The translations under genes and the position numbers were made by a program. Source: Oerskovia turbata (GTDB lineage: Bacteria; Actinomycetota; Actinomycetes; Actinomycetales; Cellulomonadaceae). Taken from it: 64,000 nucleotides of DNA. The first letter of the stretch is position 1. Each line of letters begins with the position of its first letter. The DNA is taken from NCBI RefSeq assembly GCF_000718325.1, contig NZ_JOFV01000006.1, forward strand, positions 186,001 to 250,000. Reading direction: 5' to 3'. The notes below the pieces were generated by a model. It was not told the origin of the DNA. It searched no databases and was given only the letters and a program-made list of their open reading frames with translations. Of the stretch, positions 26,278 to 35,976 are shown piece by piece.

Positions 26278-29200
26278 GTGACGAATCCGGCCGCTGACCT
26301 GCCCTTCTCGCGACCGCGCACGCTCCGGACGGCCGTCGCCGCCCTGCTCGCGCTGGCCTGCCTGATCGGTACCGCCCTGCCAGGGCACGCCCTGTCCGGG
26401 GCTCCGGCGGCCACCCAGGGTCGGTCGGCGCTCGCACAGGCCCCGGCCGCGCCCTCGGCCGTGGAGACGACCGAGGAGGCGGCCGAGGAGTCGGCCGAAC
26501 CGACGCCGACCATCCTCGTCGCCGTAGCGGGGCTGTACTGGCGAGACATCTCCCGAGCCGCCACCCCGACGCTGTGGAGCATGATCCGCACCGGTTCGGT
26601 CGCCTCCGTGAGCGTCGCTCGGACGGCCTGCACGATCGACGCCTGGCTGACGCTCTCGGCGGGTCAGATGGTCTCGACGGCCACGAGCCCCGCCCCGACG
26701 GACGCTGTCACCGACACGGGCGAGACGGATCCTGCGGACACCGGTTGCCCGGAGCTCCCCCAGCCGGTCATGTCGGGCCAGGCCGTCGAGGGACCCGCCA
26801 CGGTCCCTGGCTGGACCGCTCTGACCCAGCAGCCCGACGACGTCACGACCCAGCACCCGGCGGGCACCGTCGCGCAGCGGCTCGCCGACGTCGGCGTCTG
26901 CACGACGGCGGTCGGGCCCGGTGCCGCGGTCATGCTCGCCGACGCGGCCGGGCACGTGTCCCGCTACGTCTCGGGGATCGACCAGATCCCCGCCGGCGAC
27001 CTGCAGTCGTGCCCCGTCACCGTGATCGACCAGGGGGAGCTCTTCGACAGCACGGGACGACGGGGTGAGAGCCTCGAGGCCCTGGACGCGACGCTGCGGC
27101 GGATCGTGAAGGAAGCCGACCTGGGCACCCGCGTCCTGATCGCCGGGGTCTCGGCGGGGCCGGTCGGCGAGCCCGGGCCCCAGGTGGTGGTCGACTGGCG
27201 TCCCGAGGTCGCGACAGGCACGTGGCTCCACTCCCCCTCGACGCAGACGGACGGTGTCGTCCAGCTCGTCGATCTCTCGGCGACCGTCGTCCACGAGGCG
27301 GGCGGGAGCACCGAGGGACTCGACGGCGCCCCCGTCTCCCTGGGCGAGACCCGCCGCCTGGACGTCGCCCGGACGGTCGAGAACCGGCAGTACTTCACCG
27401 TCCTGACGAGCACCATCCCGAGCCTCTACCCGGTGCTCGTCGGCTTGCTGATCGCGACGCTCGTCGTGACGCTGGGCGGGTTGCTGTGGGCGCGCAGGGC
27501 GGCTCAGCGACGCGGCTCCCCGACGCCGGCGCCGCCCGGCAGGGTGGGACGGCGGGTCACGACGGCCGTCCTGCTGGTGGTCGCCTCCGCACCTGTCGGC
27601 GCGTCGCTCGCCAGCCTGTCCCGGTGGTGGGTCTGGAGCGCCCCGAACGCCGCTGCGACGCTCGCCCTGACCGCTGCCACGGTCCTGGTCGCCGTCGTGG
27701 CCTGGTCGTGCTCGCGCCTGCTGCCCCGACGTCCGTGGGCGCTCCCGACCTCGCTCGCGGGGGTGACGTGGCTCGTCCTGACGATCGACGGGGCGACGGG
27801 CACGACGTTGCAGCAGGCTTCGCTGCTCGGGACGTCCGCGGTGGTCAACTTCACGCGCTTCTACGGGTTCAACAACGTCACCTTCGCGGTCTACGCGGTC
27901 GCGGGCCTCGTCCTCGCCGGCGGCCTGGCGTCCGCCGTCGTCGCACGGGGGCGACGACTCGCGGCTTCCCTCGTCGTGGCCGTCGGCGTGGTGACGGTCG
28001 TCATCGACGGCTGGCCGGGGTTCGGCGCGGACTTCGGGGGGATCCTGGCCCTCGTGCCCGCCTTCGCGGTCCTCGCGCTCCTGGTCGGGAAGGTCCGGCT
28101 GACCATGCTGCGGATCGCGGTCGTGGCCGGGGTGACGGTTCTCGTCGTCGCAGTCATCGCGGTGGTCGACTGGCTCTCCCCGACCAGCAGCTCGCACCTG
28201 GGGGGTTTCGTCCAGTCGTTGCTCGACGGCGGCGCCTTCGAGGTCGTCGCCCGCAAGGCCGCCGGGGCGTGGAAGACCATCGCGAACCCGGGGGGTGTGC
28301 TCGCCACGCTCCTCGTGATCGGGCTGAGCGTGGTCCTCCTGCGCCCTGAGCGGTGGCGCCTGCCGGAGGTGTCCGCGGCGTACCGCGACTGGCCGCTGCT
28401 CCGGCCCCTGGCGATCGCGCTGGTGGTCGTCGCGGCCGTCGGGTCGGTCCTGAACGACTCGGGCATCATCATCGGGATCATGGTCGTCGTCGTCGGGTCC
28501 GCGATGATCGTCCCGGGCTTCACGGTGGACGCCGCCGTCCCGGCGGGCGGCAGCAGGGACGGCGGCAGCGAGGGCGACCGCCGTGACGGTTCCCCGCGCG
28601 CCGTCCACGCCGCGGCGGCCACGGCCCACGACGAGCCCGGTGTCCGGCGCATGCCCACCATGGTCGCGACGGTCGGTGGCGGCATGTTCCTCGTGGTCCT
28701 CCTCGCTTCGAGCGTTCTCGGGGCGGCCGGCGTGCGCTTACCGGCCGCCTCGGTCCCCGCCGGGACCGAGGTCGCCCCGGGCAGGTCCGACGTGATCGCT
28801 GCGGACCAGCCGCTGGTCGTGGTCGGCACCGCCGGGGTCACGTGGGACGACGTGTCGTCAGGGACGACGCCGACGCTCAACGACATGCTCACCGACGGCG
28901 CGGGCGCGGCAGGTGTCTCGCAGCCCACCGGTGCTGCCGGTCGTTGTGTGGCGGGTGGGTGGCTCTCCCTGTCCGCGGGTCAGCTCGCCGAGGTCGCGAC
29001 CGAACGCGGGCCGGACGGCGCCTGGACCTGCCCGGACCTCTCCCCGGTCGCGACCGGGGAGGGTGCCCAGGTGTCGGGTTGGGCGGACCTGGTCTCCTTG
29101 CAGCCCGGCTCGACCTATCAGGCCCGGCTGGGCGTGCTGGGTGGTGCCCTGTCCTCCGCGACGTGCGCGACCGCCGTCGGGCCGGGGGCTGCTGCCGCCC

Positions 29201-30975
29201 TCGCGTCGCCGGACGGCAGCGTGTCGCGCTACCGTGACCCCGCCGTGGCGTTCGCACCGGGCGCCGACACCTTCGCGTGCCCCGTCACGGTGATCGACGC
29301 CGGTGACGCGACCCTTCCTCCCCTGGACCCGAGCCGGACCGCTGCCGAGCAGGCCGCCGACCGCAAGGAGCTCCGGGCCGAGCGCCTTCGCGCCGTCGAC
29401 GAGCGGGTGCGTACCGTTCTCGACCGGGCACCGTCCCTCGCGACGGTGCTGGTCGTGGACGTGAGCGGCACCCCGGGTGCGCGCCCCGTCCTCGGGGTCG
29501 CTCTTGCCCGCCCGTCGCTCGACGGTCCGGAGCAGCCGCGCTTCCTCACGAGCGCGGCCACCCGGACCGACGGCGTGGCGCGGCTCCTCGACGTCCCCGC
29601 GACGATCCTGGGCGCGGCCGACGTGGCGCCTCCGCCGCGCATCCAGGACACCCCGCTGGCGTGGGGGTCGGTCCGGGCGCCCGACGCGGCCACGACGGCG
29701 GCGTCGCTGGCGGACCTGACGTCGCGCGACCATGTGCGACGCACGGTGTACTCGTTCTTCGTCGACGCCCCTCTCTACGCGGCTCTCGCGCTCGGGGTCG
29801 TGTGCCTCGCGCTCGCCCCGGTGGCGTCGCGTGCACGCTCGGCCCGGGCGCGGGCGTGGTGGGCGCGCGGCTGGGCGTGGGCTCGGGGGTCGGCTCTCGT
29901 GATCGCCGCGGTCCCCGCCGCGGCGTTCCTCACCTCGCTCACGGGGTGGTGGCAGTTCGCGAACCCGACGTTCGCGCTCGTCGTGGCGACGGTCGGTGTG
30001 ACGGCGACCGTCGCGGCTCTCGGGGCCCTCGCTCCCCGTCGGCCCGTCTGGTTGGCCCCGGGGATCGTCGCGGGCATCACCTTCGTGGCGCTGAGCCTCG
30101 ACGGGGTGATCGGCACGCCGCTCAACCGCGCCAGCCCGCTCGGGTCGGCGCCGACGTTCGGCGCCCGCTTCTACGGGTTCGGGAACCCGACCTTCTCCGT
30201 CTACGCCGTCGCGGCTCTGTTCCTGGCGGCCGCCCTCGCGCAGTGGCTCGTGCTGCGGCACCGGAGGGTCGCGGCGGCCGTGACCGTCGGGGTCATCGGC
30301 GTCGTCACGATGGCGATCGACGTGTGGCCCACGTGGGGTGCCGACCTGGGGGGTGGCCTGGTCCTCGTGCCCGCGTTCGCGGTGCTGGGTCTGGCGGCGT
30401 CGGGGGCGCGGGTCACGTGGCGAAGATTCCTCTCGGTCGCTGCGACGGGCGTCGCGGCGGTCGCCGTGGTGGGCGTCCTCGACTGGCTGCGGCCACCGGA
30501 CGAGCGGTCGCACCTCGGGCGTTTCGTCACGCAGGTGCTGGACGGCAGCGCCTGGGAGACCCTTGCCCGCAAGGCCGGGTACGCCCTGCGCTCGGTCCTG
30601 GGCGGTGTCCCCGTGTGGCTCACGATCCTGGTGCTCGTCGCGGCAGCCGTGGTCCTCTTCGGCTCCCGGCGGTTCACGCCGCGGTGGTTCGCACGCACCG
30701 AGACGGCGTGGCCGCTCCTGCGCCCGGCCCTCCTCGCGCTGTGGATCGTCTGTGTCGCGGGGTCCGTGGTGAACGACTTCGGGGTGCGGATCGCGATGAT
30801 CGCCCTCATCCCGGCGGTCCCGCTCCTGACGGTCGCGGTGCTGCACGCCTCGCCGCGGCAGGCGCGTGGCCCGGACGGGGTACCGGACGGCGTCGGGTCG
30901 GGTCGGCGTGAGGAGGGGCCCGACGACGGAGCCGCACCTCCCGACGCGACGGAACCTGCGGCGTCGGGCAGGTAG
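26278..30975 (+). CDS. 1565-residue membrane protein made of two homologous halves
   Basis: I do not recognise an established family name. An N-terminal signal/anchor helix (about 17-38) is followed by an extracytoplasmic domain (77-375), a multi-helix block (380-748), a linker, another helix (792-818), a second extracytoplasmic domain (844-1145) and a second helix block (1150-1525). The halves match: RFYGFNNVTFAVYAVA (about 525) with RFYGFGNPTFSVYAVA (about 1296); GWPGFGADFGGILALVPAFAV with VWPTWGADLGGGLVLVPAF; GSVLND with GSVVND. The extracytoplasmic parts share TPTL plus WLTLSAG/WLSLSAG, weakly recalling alkaline-phosphatase-superfamily proteins. GTG 26278 has TACGCT six bases upstream (leaderless). 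It is a candidate envelope-polymer enzyme; this is inference. Confidence 0.85.
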   Translation: MTNPAADLPFSRPRTLRTAVAALLALACLIGTALPGHALSGAPAATQGRSALAQAPAAPSAVETTEEAAEESAEPTPTILVAVAGLYWRDISRAATPTLWSMIRTGSVASVSVARTACTIDAWLTLSAGQMVSTATSPAPTDAVTDTGETDPADTGCPELPQPVMSGQAVEGPATVPGWTALTQQPDDVTTQHPAGTVAQRLADVGVCTTAVGPGAAVMLADAAGHVSRYVSGIDQIPAGDLQSCPVTVIDQGELFDSTGRRGESLEALDATLRRIVKEADLGTRVLIAGVSAGPVGEPGPQVVVDWRPEVATGTWLHSPSTQTDGVVQLVDLSATVVHEAGGSTEGLDGAPVSLGETRRLDVARTVENRQYFTVLTSTIPSLYPVLVGLLIATLVVTLGGLLWARRAAQRRGSPTPAPPGRVGRRVTTAVLLVVASAPVGASLASLSRWWVWSAPNAAATLALTAATVLVAVVAWSCSRLLPRRPWALPTSLAGVTWLVLTIDGATGTTLQQASLLGTSAVVNFTRFYGFNNVTFAVYAVAGLVLAGGLASAVVARGRRLAASLVVAVGVVTVVIDGWPGFGADFGGILALVPAFAVLALLVGKVRLTMLRIAVVAGVTVLVVAVIAVVDWLSPTSSSHLGGFVQSLLDGGAFEVVARKAAGAWKTIANPGGVLATLLVIGLSVVLLRPERWRLPEVSAAYRDWPLLRPLAIALVVVAAVGSVLNDSGIIIGIMVVVVGSAMIVPGFTVDAAVPAGGSRDGGSEGDRRDGSPRAVHAAAATAHDEPGVRRMPTMVATVGGGMFLVVLLASSVLGAAGVRLPAASVPAGTEVAPGRSDVIAADQPLVVVGTAGVTWDDVSSGTTPTLNDMLTDGAGAAGVSQPTGAAGRCVAGGWLSLSAGQLAEVATERGPDGAWTCPDLSPVATGEGAQVSGWADLVSLQPGSTYQARLGVLGGALSSATCATAVGPGAAAALASPDGSVSRYRDPAVAFAPGADTFACPVTVIDAGDATLPPLDPSRTAAEQAADRKELRAERLRAVDERVRTVLDRAPSLATVLVVDVSGTPGARPVLGVALARPSLDGPEQPRFLTSAATRTDGVARLLDVPATILGAADVAPPPRIQDTPLAWGSVRAPDAATTAASLADLTSRDHVRRTVYSFFVDAPLYAALALGVVCLALAPVASRARSARARAWWARGWAWARGSALVIAAVPAAAFLTSLTGWWQFANPTFALVVATVGVTATVAALGALAPRRPVWLAPGIVAGITFVALSLDGVIGTPLNRASPLGSAPTFGARFYGFGNPTFSVYAVAALFLAAALAQWLVLRHRRVAAAVTVGVIGVVTMAIDVWPTWGADLGGGLVLVPAFAVLGLAASGARVTWRRFLSVAATGVAAVAVVGVLDWLRPPDERSHLGRFVTQVLDGSAWETLARKAGYALRSVLGGVPVWLTILVLVAAAVVLFGSRRFTPRWFARTETAWPLLRPALLALWIVCVAGSVVNDFGVRIAMIALIPAVPLLTVAVLHASPRQARGPDGVPDGVGSGRREEGPDDGAAPPDATEPAASGR

Positions 30976-31025
30976 GACGCCGAAGCGCCCGGGCGGAGGC
31001 CGCCCGGGCGCTTCGGCGTGGAGGA

Positions 31026-31907
31026 CTACTTGGAGTGCTTGCTGCCGCTCAGCGCGTCGATCGCGCTGCGCACGCGGCGCGCCCCGACCGCGAGCTGCAC
31101 GTCGCGGTACTGGTTCGCGCGGTGGATCTGCCCCTTGAGGTCCGACCCGGACGGCCGGTGGCGCAGGTCGCACGGCACCTCGACCGCGACGTACCCCTTG
31201 CGGAGCAGGTCGATCGTCAGGCCGGTCTCGACGCCCCAGCCCCGTGCGAGCGGCGTCGCTGCCTCGAAGGCCTCGCGCGTCAGGCAGCGCATGCCCGACA
31301 GCGGCTGCGTGGGCGTCCACCCCGTCATCGACTGGATCGCGCGGCGTGCGGCGCCCACGACGATGCCGCGGCCACCCGCGCCGGGCTGGGGCGGGAGCAG
31401 GGCGATCGACATGTCCGCGGCACCGTTGAGGACCGGGTCGACGAGGGGCGACGTGTTGACGGCCGTCTCCCCCAGGTCGCCGTCGATGAAGAGCAGGAGG
31501 CGCGCGGGCCGGTCGGCGACGTCGCGCATCGCGACGACCGCGGCGCCCGTCTCCATGGCTGCGGCCTTGCCGCGGTTGTGCGAGTGGCGCACGACGACGG
31601 CCCCCGCCTCGCGTGCGACGTGCTGCGTGCTGTCCTCGCTGCCGTCGTCCACGACGAGGACCAGGTCCACGTGCGGGATCGCCTTGGCCGCGCGGACGGT
31701 CGCCGCGATGCGGCGCGCCTCGTCCTTGGCGGGGATGATCACCGCAACGCGCTGCTTCTGCCGTCCGCCGCCTGCGAGCGGCGCGGGACGCGGGGTCTTC
31801 GCCACCGGGAGCGCATGCGTCCCGTTCGCGGGGACGCCGACGGTCTCGCCGGTGGTTCCGGTGGTGGTGTTCTTTCCTGACTCGGTCGACCGATGGTCCG
31901 CGTTCAC
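31026..31907 (-). CDS. Family 2 glycosyltransferase
   Basis: A 293-residue GT-A fold transferase. The N-terminal 50 residues are hydrophilic. VAVIIPAKDEARRI begins the nucleotide-sugar domain, followed by VVDDGSEDST, HNRGKAAAMETG and the metal-binding DGDLGE. LSGMRCLTREAFEA and RGWGVETGLTIDLLRKG complete the acceptor side. The pattern resembles DPM/GpgS-like transferases acting on polyprenyl phosphate or phosphoglycerate. No membrane anchor is visible. It starts at a GTG with TAGGCT seven bases upstream. Convergent with the duplicated membrane protein, and possibly in the same envelope pathway. Confidence 0.88.
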   Translation of the reverse strand: MNADHRSTESGKNTTTGTTGETVGVPANGTHALPVAKTPRPAPLAGGGRQKQRVAVIIPAKDEARRIAATVRAAKAIPHVDLVLVVDDGSEDSTQHVAREAGAVVVRHSHNRGKAAAMETGAAVVAMRDVADRPARLLLFIDGDLGETAVNTSPLVDPVLNGAADMSIALLPPQPGAGGRGIVVGAARRAIQSMTGWTPTQPLSGMRCLTREAFEAATPLARGWGVETGLTIDLLRKGYVAVEVPCDLRHRPSGSDLKGQIHRANQYRDVQLAVGARRVRSAIDALSGSKHSK

Positions 31908-32197
31908 GCCGTCCAGCCTAGTAGTGCAAAGAGTTTCCCGCAGTTTGCCACACTCTTGGTGGCAAAGTCACGGCCGCCCCCGGGAACGGTGTGCCCGGGT
32001 TCTTGACGAGGTATTGCTGCCTGCACCCTGTCGGCGAGCGGCCGCGTCGTCGCGACCGTGCCGTGAGCACACGCCCTCCAGGAGCGCCCGGGGCTCCGGA
32101 GGGCGTAGGCGGAGGGGGCGTCAGCACCCGGGCGCCGTACCGGCGCCGCCCGGGTGCTGTCGCCCCCTGCCGAACCTCTATGCCCTCGGTGCCCCGA
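31908..32197. other. Structured intergenic region (290 bp), no gene
   Basis: It holds the glycosyltransferase promoter, a palindrome at 31943-31965 and two strong GC hairpins. These are 32071-32106 (acgccctcc arms) and 32114-32167 (gggggcg plus cagcacccgggcg arms). A TTGACG sequence lies near 32003. The hairpins follow the stop of the minus-strand DUF5926-like gene by about 30 bases and could terminate it. A small structured RNA is possible but unproven. Confidence 0.55.
31943..31965. promoter_or_regulatory. Palindrome TTTGCCAC-n7-GTGGCAAA upstream of the glycosyltransferase
   Basis: Perfect 8-base arms (tttgccac / gtggcaaa) around a 7-base spacer, about 35 bases upstream of the glycosyltransferase start. 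A dimeric repressor or activator site is likely. I cannot name the regulator. Confidence 0.5.
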
Positions 32198-33022
32198 TCA
32201 GCGCAGCGTGACCTGACGGGACACGATGCCCGCCCGCGCACGACGCTCGTTCGCGTCGAGCGGCTCGGTCACCGCGAGCGCCGCGTCGAGCCTCGCCTTG
32301 AGCTCCTTCGCGGGCTCCTCGATGTCGGCCGCCTCGGTACCGCGCGGCAGCTCCCACACCGGGACCAGCAGCCCGCACGAGCGGAAAGCGCCGACGAAAT
32401 TGCCACCGCCGAGACCCGACTCCCGCTTGGCGTGCAGGCGAGAGATCGCGTCGATCAGCGCCTCCTCGCCCACGGGCCATGCCCAGCGCAGGAACTCGCG
32501 GCTCATCGAGCACCAGTAGGCCGACTCGACCGAGGAGAGCTTGACCGTGGGAACGATCGACTCCGACGCCTGGTCGAGCGACGCCTTGAGGTCCGGCGTG
32601 ACGTCCGTCGACGGGTCGAGCCAGAACGAGAAGTCGTCGTGGACCGTGACGTCGAACGGCACCGACAGGTCCAGGACGTCCTGCAGGCGCGGGCCCGGGC
32701 CCGGCAGCTCGCCCAGCTCGATCGACGTACCCGGCTCGGCCTCGACAGCCTCCAGGAGGGCGGCCGCGAGGTCGCGGCTCGTGTCCCCCGACCCGGCGAT
32801 GGTCTGGAGAGCCAGGAGGATCGTGCCGTCCTGGCGGTGCAGCGCGGCCCAGCCGGCAGGGAGGACCGTCACGACCAGGACGTCGTGCGCACCGAACTCC
32901 TTCGTCGTGCGGGCAGGTGCCGAGGCCGACGGGACGACCTCTCGCAGGGCGACCCAGTCGGTCTCCCCGGGGAGGCCCTCGAAGGGGCGCAGCACGAAGT
33001 CGGGCGTCGAGTTCTTGGCCAT
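32198..33022 (-). CDS. DUF5926-family protein
   Basis: A 274-residue soluble protein conserved in actinobacteria, with no known function. It carries the segments [23 protein letters not shown] near the N-terminus, [37 protein letters not shown] and VPVWELP. The C-terminus ([17 protein letters not shown]) is basic. ATG 33022 has TACACT six bases upstream and no ribosome site, so it is probably leaderless. The family label is from memory of these motifs. It is divergent from the metallophosphoesterase gene. Confidence 0.75.
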   Translation of the reverse strand: MAKNSTPDFVLRPFEGLPGETDWVALREVVPSASAPARTTKEFGAHDVLVVTVLPAGWAALHRQDGTILLALQTIAGSGDTSRDLAAALLEAVEAEPGTSIELGELPGPGPRLQDVLDLSVPFDVTVHDDFSFWLDPSTDVTPDLKASLDQASESIVPTVKLSSVESAYWCSMSREFLRWAWPVGEEALIDAISRLHAKRESGLGGGNFVGAFRSCGLLVPVWELPRGTEAADIEEPAKELKARLDAALAVTEPLDANERRARAGIVSRQVTLR

Positions 33023-33133
33023 GGGGGAAGTGTAGTAGGACTGAACTGCACGCCGACCCGTGTGACGAATCAGCCCCTGACGCGCCCGGCGCGCCGATGG
33101 CGACCTCCCTCCTGATCGGCAAGGCTGGACCCG

Positions 33134-34987
33134 ATGAGCACCACGCACCGCACGCCGCCCCGATGGGTCCGCTGGGCCCTCTCCGTCGTCGCGGTACTCG
33201 TCCCCTGCGTCGTCTGGGGCGTGACGACCGCGACCGCGGACCTCAGCCTCGGCCCCCACGAGGCCCGCTACGAGGTCACCACGGACAGCGTCGTCACGGT
33301 CGACCTGGGGCCGCTCGGCACACTGCAGATCGACTCCCCCCTGCCCGCCGGGCTCGGCGCGAGCGTCACGGTCAAGGAGATCCCGGCAGACCTCACCGCC
33401 GTCGACCAGGCCACGACGCTCGCCGGCCTCACGAACGACCTCGAGGGCTACCTCCAGTTCTTCAGCGGCCCGCAGGAGTCGATCGGGCACGCCGTCCGCG
33501 CCCTGATCCTCGACGCGCTGAGGCGCACCGGGTTCGCGATCCTCGCGGTCGGCGCCGTGGGCGCCCTCGGGTACGTGGTGCTGGGGGCGGCCAGACGGGA
33601 CGAGCTGACCTCGATCCTCGCTCCCCGCACCTGGGAGATCACGGCGAGCGTCGCGATCGTCTCGCTCGTCGCCGGGTCGCTGTCCTCGTCGACCCAGGGC
33701 CGCGACCTCGAGACGACGACGCCCACGTCCGCCGTCTTCGCCGGCACCCCCCTCGAAGGAGCCCGCATCACCGGACGGCTCGCCGGGATCGTCGACACCT
33801 ACGGGGGCATGGTCGTCGACTTCCTGCGGGAGAACGACGAGTTCTACGACATGGCCGACAAGAACCTCGTGGCCGCGTGGGACGCACGCGACGCGATCGA
33901 CGAGGCAGACGCAGCGGCTGCCGCGGCAGCCGCTGCGTCGGACGGGGAGCCGGGCGCCGGGCCGGACGGGGAGCCGGGCGCCACCACGGCTCCCGGGCCC
34001 GACGACGGAGCGCCACCAGCGGACGCCGGCGAGGGCCCCACACCACCCGCCCAGCCCGGGGACGCGAGCCCCGCCGCGACCACCGGACCGTCCCCCTCGA
34101 AGACCCCCACGGACGACGCCGAGCTCGTGACGATGCTGCTCATCAGCGACCTGCACTGCAACATCGGCATGGCACCACTGATCCGGACGACGATCGACCG
34201 GTCCTCGGCGACCCTGGTCCTCAACGCGGGCGACACCACCATGAACGGGACCGCCGTCGAGAACTTCTGCGTCGACGCCTACATGTCGGCGCTCCCCAAG
34301 GGCACGACCATGGTCGTCGCCGACGGCAACCACGACTCGACCGAGACCTCGGCCCGCGAGCGGTCCCGCGGCGCGAAGGTGCTCGACGGCGAGATCCTCG
34401 ACATCCAAGGAATCCGCATCCTCGGCGACAGCGACGCCATGGCCCCCGGACTCATCGAAGGCCCCACGACCCGCGGCGGAGGCGCCGTCGCGCAGGCCGC
34501 GCGCCTCACCGACGTCGCGTGCGAGGCCGACGACGGGATCGACATCCTGCTCATCCACACCCCACGCGTCGGCAACGTCCCCATGGAATCCGGCTGCGTA
34601 CCCGCCCAGCTCTCCGGACACATGCACACACGCGCCGACCCCGAACAGGTCGGAGGCGGCATCCGCTACGTCAACGGAAGCACCGCCGGAGCCATCGCGA
34701 ACGCGTCCCGCATCGGCCCCCTCAAGGGCACGGCCGAGATGACGCTGCTGCGGTTCGACCCCACCGAGCGACGGATCGTCGACTGGCAGATCATCTCCGT
34801 CACCCCCGACGGGGCCGCAGACGTCGGACCACGACAGACCTGGCCGCTCGTCGTGCCCCCAGACGACGAGGGCGCGGTACCTCCGTCGCTCCCGGGCGAC
34901 GAAAGCACGGTACCCCCAGGCGATCAGAACACCGACGTGCCGCCCGTCGAGGACGACGCCCCGGTAGACGGAGTCCCGGCGGGATAG
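33134..34987 (+). CDS. Membrane-anchored metallophosphoesterase
   Basis: 617 residues. A first membrane helix (about 12-34), an extracytoplasmic segment and two further helices (about 132-152 and 175-192) precede a Pro/Ala/Gly-rich disordered linker (about 255-330) containing a GEPGA repeat. The calcineurin-like phosphoesterase domain follows, with ISDLHC, NAGDTT, GNHD and SGHMHTR supplying the two-metal ligands. The C-terminal 50 residues are acidic and Pro-rich. With three helices the catalytic domain should lie outside the cytoplasm, suggesting action on envelope phosphodiesters. AAGGCT lies seven bases before the ATG. The gene ends just before the CRISPR remnant. Confidence 0.87.
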   Translation: MSTTHRTPPRWVRWALSVVAVLVPCVVWGVTTATADLSLGPHEARYEVTTDSVVTVDLGPLGTLQIDSPLPAGLGASVTVKEIPADLTAVDQATTLAGLTNDLEGYLQFFSGPQESIGHAVRALILDALRRTGFAILAVGAVGALGYVVLGAARRDELTSILAPRTWEITASVAIVSLVAGSLSSSTQGRDLETTTPTSAVFAGTPLEGARITGRLAGIVDTYGGMVVDFLRENDEFYDMADKNLVAAWDARDAIDEADAAAAAAAAASDGEPGAGPDGEPGATTAPGPDDGAPPADAGEGPTPPAQPGDASPAATTGPSPSKTPTDDAELVTMLLISDLHCNIGMAPLIRTTIDRSSATLVLNAGDTTMNGTAVENFCVDAYMSALPKGTTMVVADGNHDSTETSARERSRGAKVLDGEILDIQGIRILGDSDAMAPGLIEGPTTRGGGAVAQAARLTDVACEADDGIDILLIHTPRVGNVPMESGCVPAQLSGHMHTRADPEQVGGGIRYVNGSTAGAIANASRIGPLKGTAEMTLLRFDPTERRIVDWQIISVTPDGAADVGPRQTWPLVVPPDDEGAVPPSLPGDESTVPPGDQNTDVPPVEDDAPVDGVPAG

Positions 34988-35445
34988 GACCCCGGAGCCC
35001 ACCCCCGCTCGCGCGGGGAGCACCAGTCGCGTCATGTGGCGTTGCGTCACCTGGCGGGATCACCCCCGCTCGCGCGGGGAGCACACTGAATGACAGGCGA
35101 CGATACCCTCGTTCAGGGCCTGTCCCATTCACTTCGTCGGGGTGTCGCGGTGGTCGCTCGGGTACGTCGCCCGTGGCGCGTCCTCATCTCCGCTCGAAAC
35201 TGATGCGGTACCGTCGCCCGGCCCGGCTCCAGGTTCGTCCTGAGCCGGGGCGGGGTGGGGTGTCTCCGTCGTCGGACACATCGGTGCGCTGGCGTGCTGC
35301 TAGTTGCCGCACGATCCGGTGCTCTGCGGCGAGGACTCGAAATTCTGCGGTACGAAAAGAGGCTTCGGGACCGATGTACCGATTTCACCCTCGGCCCGGG
35401 ACCGCCCCCGACAGCCGGGGGAGGAACACGGGGCTCGACAAGGCG
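34988..35445. other. CRISPR remnant and degraded sequence (458 bp), no intact gene
   Basis: It contains the two-repeat array (34995-35084), then an imperfect inverted repeat (35087-35098 with 35118-35131). About 300 bp of somewhat lower-GC sequence follows, with short open frames on the minus strand that look like gene debris (one reads [20 protein letters not shown] and soon stops). I could not assign the debris to any cas gene. Confidence 0.6.
34995..35084 (-). CRISPR. Minimal type I-E-like CRISPR array: two 29-nt repeats, one 32-nt spacer
   Basis: Repeats at 35056-35084 and 34995-35023 share cacccccgctcgcgcgggga and end gcac. On the minus strand they read gtgctccccgcgcgagcggg, the typical actinobacterial type I-E repeat. 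The second differs at three bases near its far end, as expected of the terminal repeat, so transcription should run on the minus strand with the leader above 35085. The spacer (35024-35055) is 32 nt, the I-E standard. No cas gene is visible in the window, so this is an orphan or relic array. Confidence 0.85.
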
Positions 35446-35769
35446 CTACCGCTCGACCGGCAACCCCCGCTGCGACCACGCGACCATGCCGCCGTCGAGG
35501 TTGGTCGCATCGAAGTCACCCTGGTTGAGCCACGCGGCGGCGCGCGCCGACCGGCCGCCCGAGTGGCAGATCACGAGGATCGGCACGTCGGGGTCGAGCT
35601 CGCCCCAGCGGACGGGCAGCTCGCCGAGGGGGATGTGGACGGCGTCGGGCGCGTGGCCTGCGTCCCACTCGTCCTGCTCGCGCACGTCGAGGAGCACGAC
35701 GCCCTCGGGGACGGGGCGCTCGGCGTCGAGCTCGGACACGTCGGTCGTGGGTACCTGAGGCGGGAACAT
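35446..35769 (-). CDS. Rhodanese-like domain protein
   Basis: A 107-residue single-domain sulfurtransferase. Substrate-side motifs are [20 protein letters not shown] and HIPLGELP. The active-site loop is CHSGGRSA with the catalytic cysteine, and NLDGGMVAW is the usual C-terminal helix. It is cytosolic, with thiosulfate or persulfide transfer as the likely chemistry. ATG 35769 fits the family start. It is divergent from pgm, with a family D element between them. Confidence 0.92.
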   Translation of the reverse strand: MFPPQVPTTDVSELDAERPVPEGVVLLDVREQDEWDAGHAPDAVHIPLGELPVRWGELDPDVPILVICHSGGRSARAAAWLNQGDFDATNLDGGMVAWSQRGLPVER

Positions 35770-35841
35770 GGTGACCAGCCTACGTTTCTGACGCGGGCGC
35801 CGTCGGGGTACGTTCACGGCCCAGGCCCACCCTGGGGTCCG

Positions 35842-35922
35842 CCGAACATGCGGTTGCCGTTCGTCGAACATGCGGTCAGCGTCCAGATCCGGCCCGATCA
35901 CGACGACAACCGCATGCTCGGC
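35842..35922. repeat. Family D element D1 (gaacatgcggttg words)
   Basis: Two forward words containing gaacatgcggt (gaacatg at 35844 and 35866, 22 bases apart) and one reverse word caaccgcatgctcgg at 35907. Similar to D2 near 62.6 kb. It lies in the rhodanese/pgm divergent intergenic space, upstream of the pgm promoter. Confidence 0.75.
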
Positions 35923-35976
35923 ACCGAAGCGACGTCTGACCGGCACCGACACCCCGAGCAGTGGCAGGATCGGTGC

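Noticed and set aside
35113..35388. A 91-codon minus-strand frame next to the CRISPR remnant.
   Set aside because: The Arg/Ser-rich product has no motif and no ribosome site; another frame in the same stretch looks more protein-like but is broken. Treated as debris.
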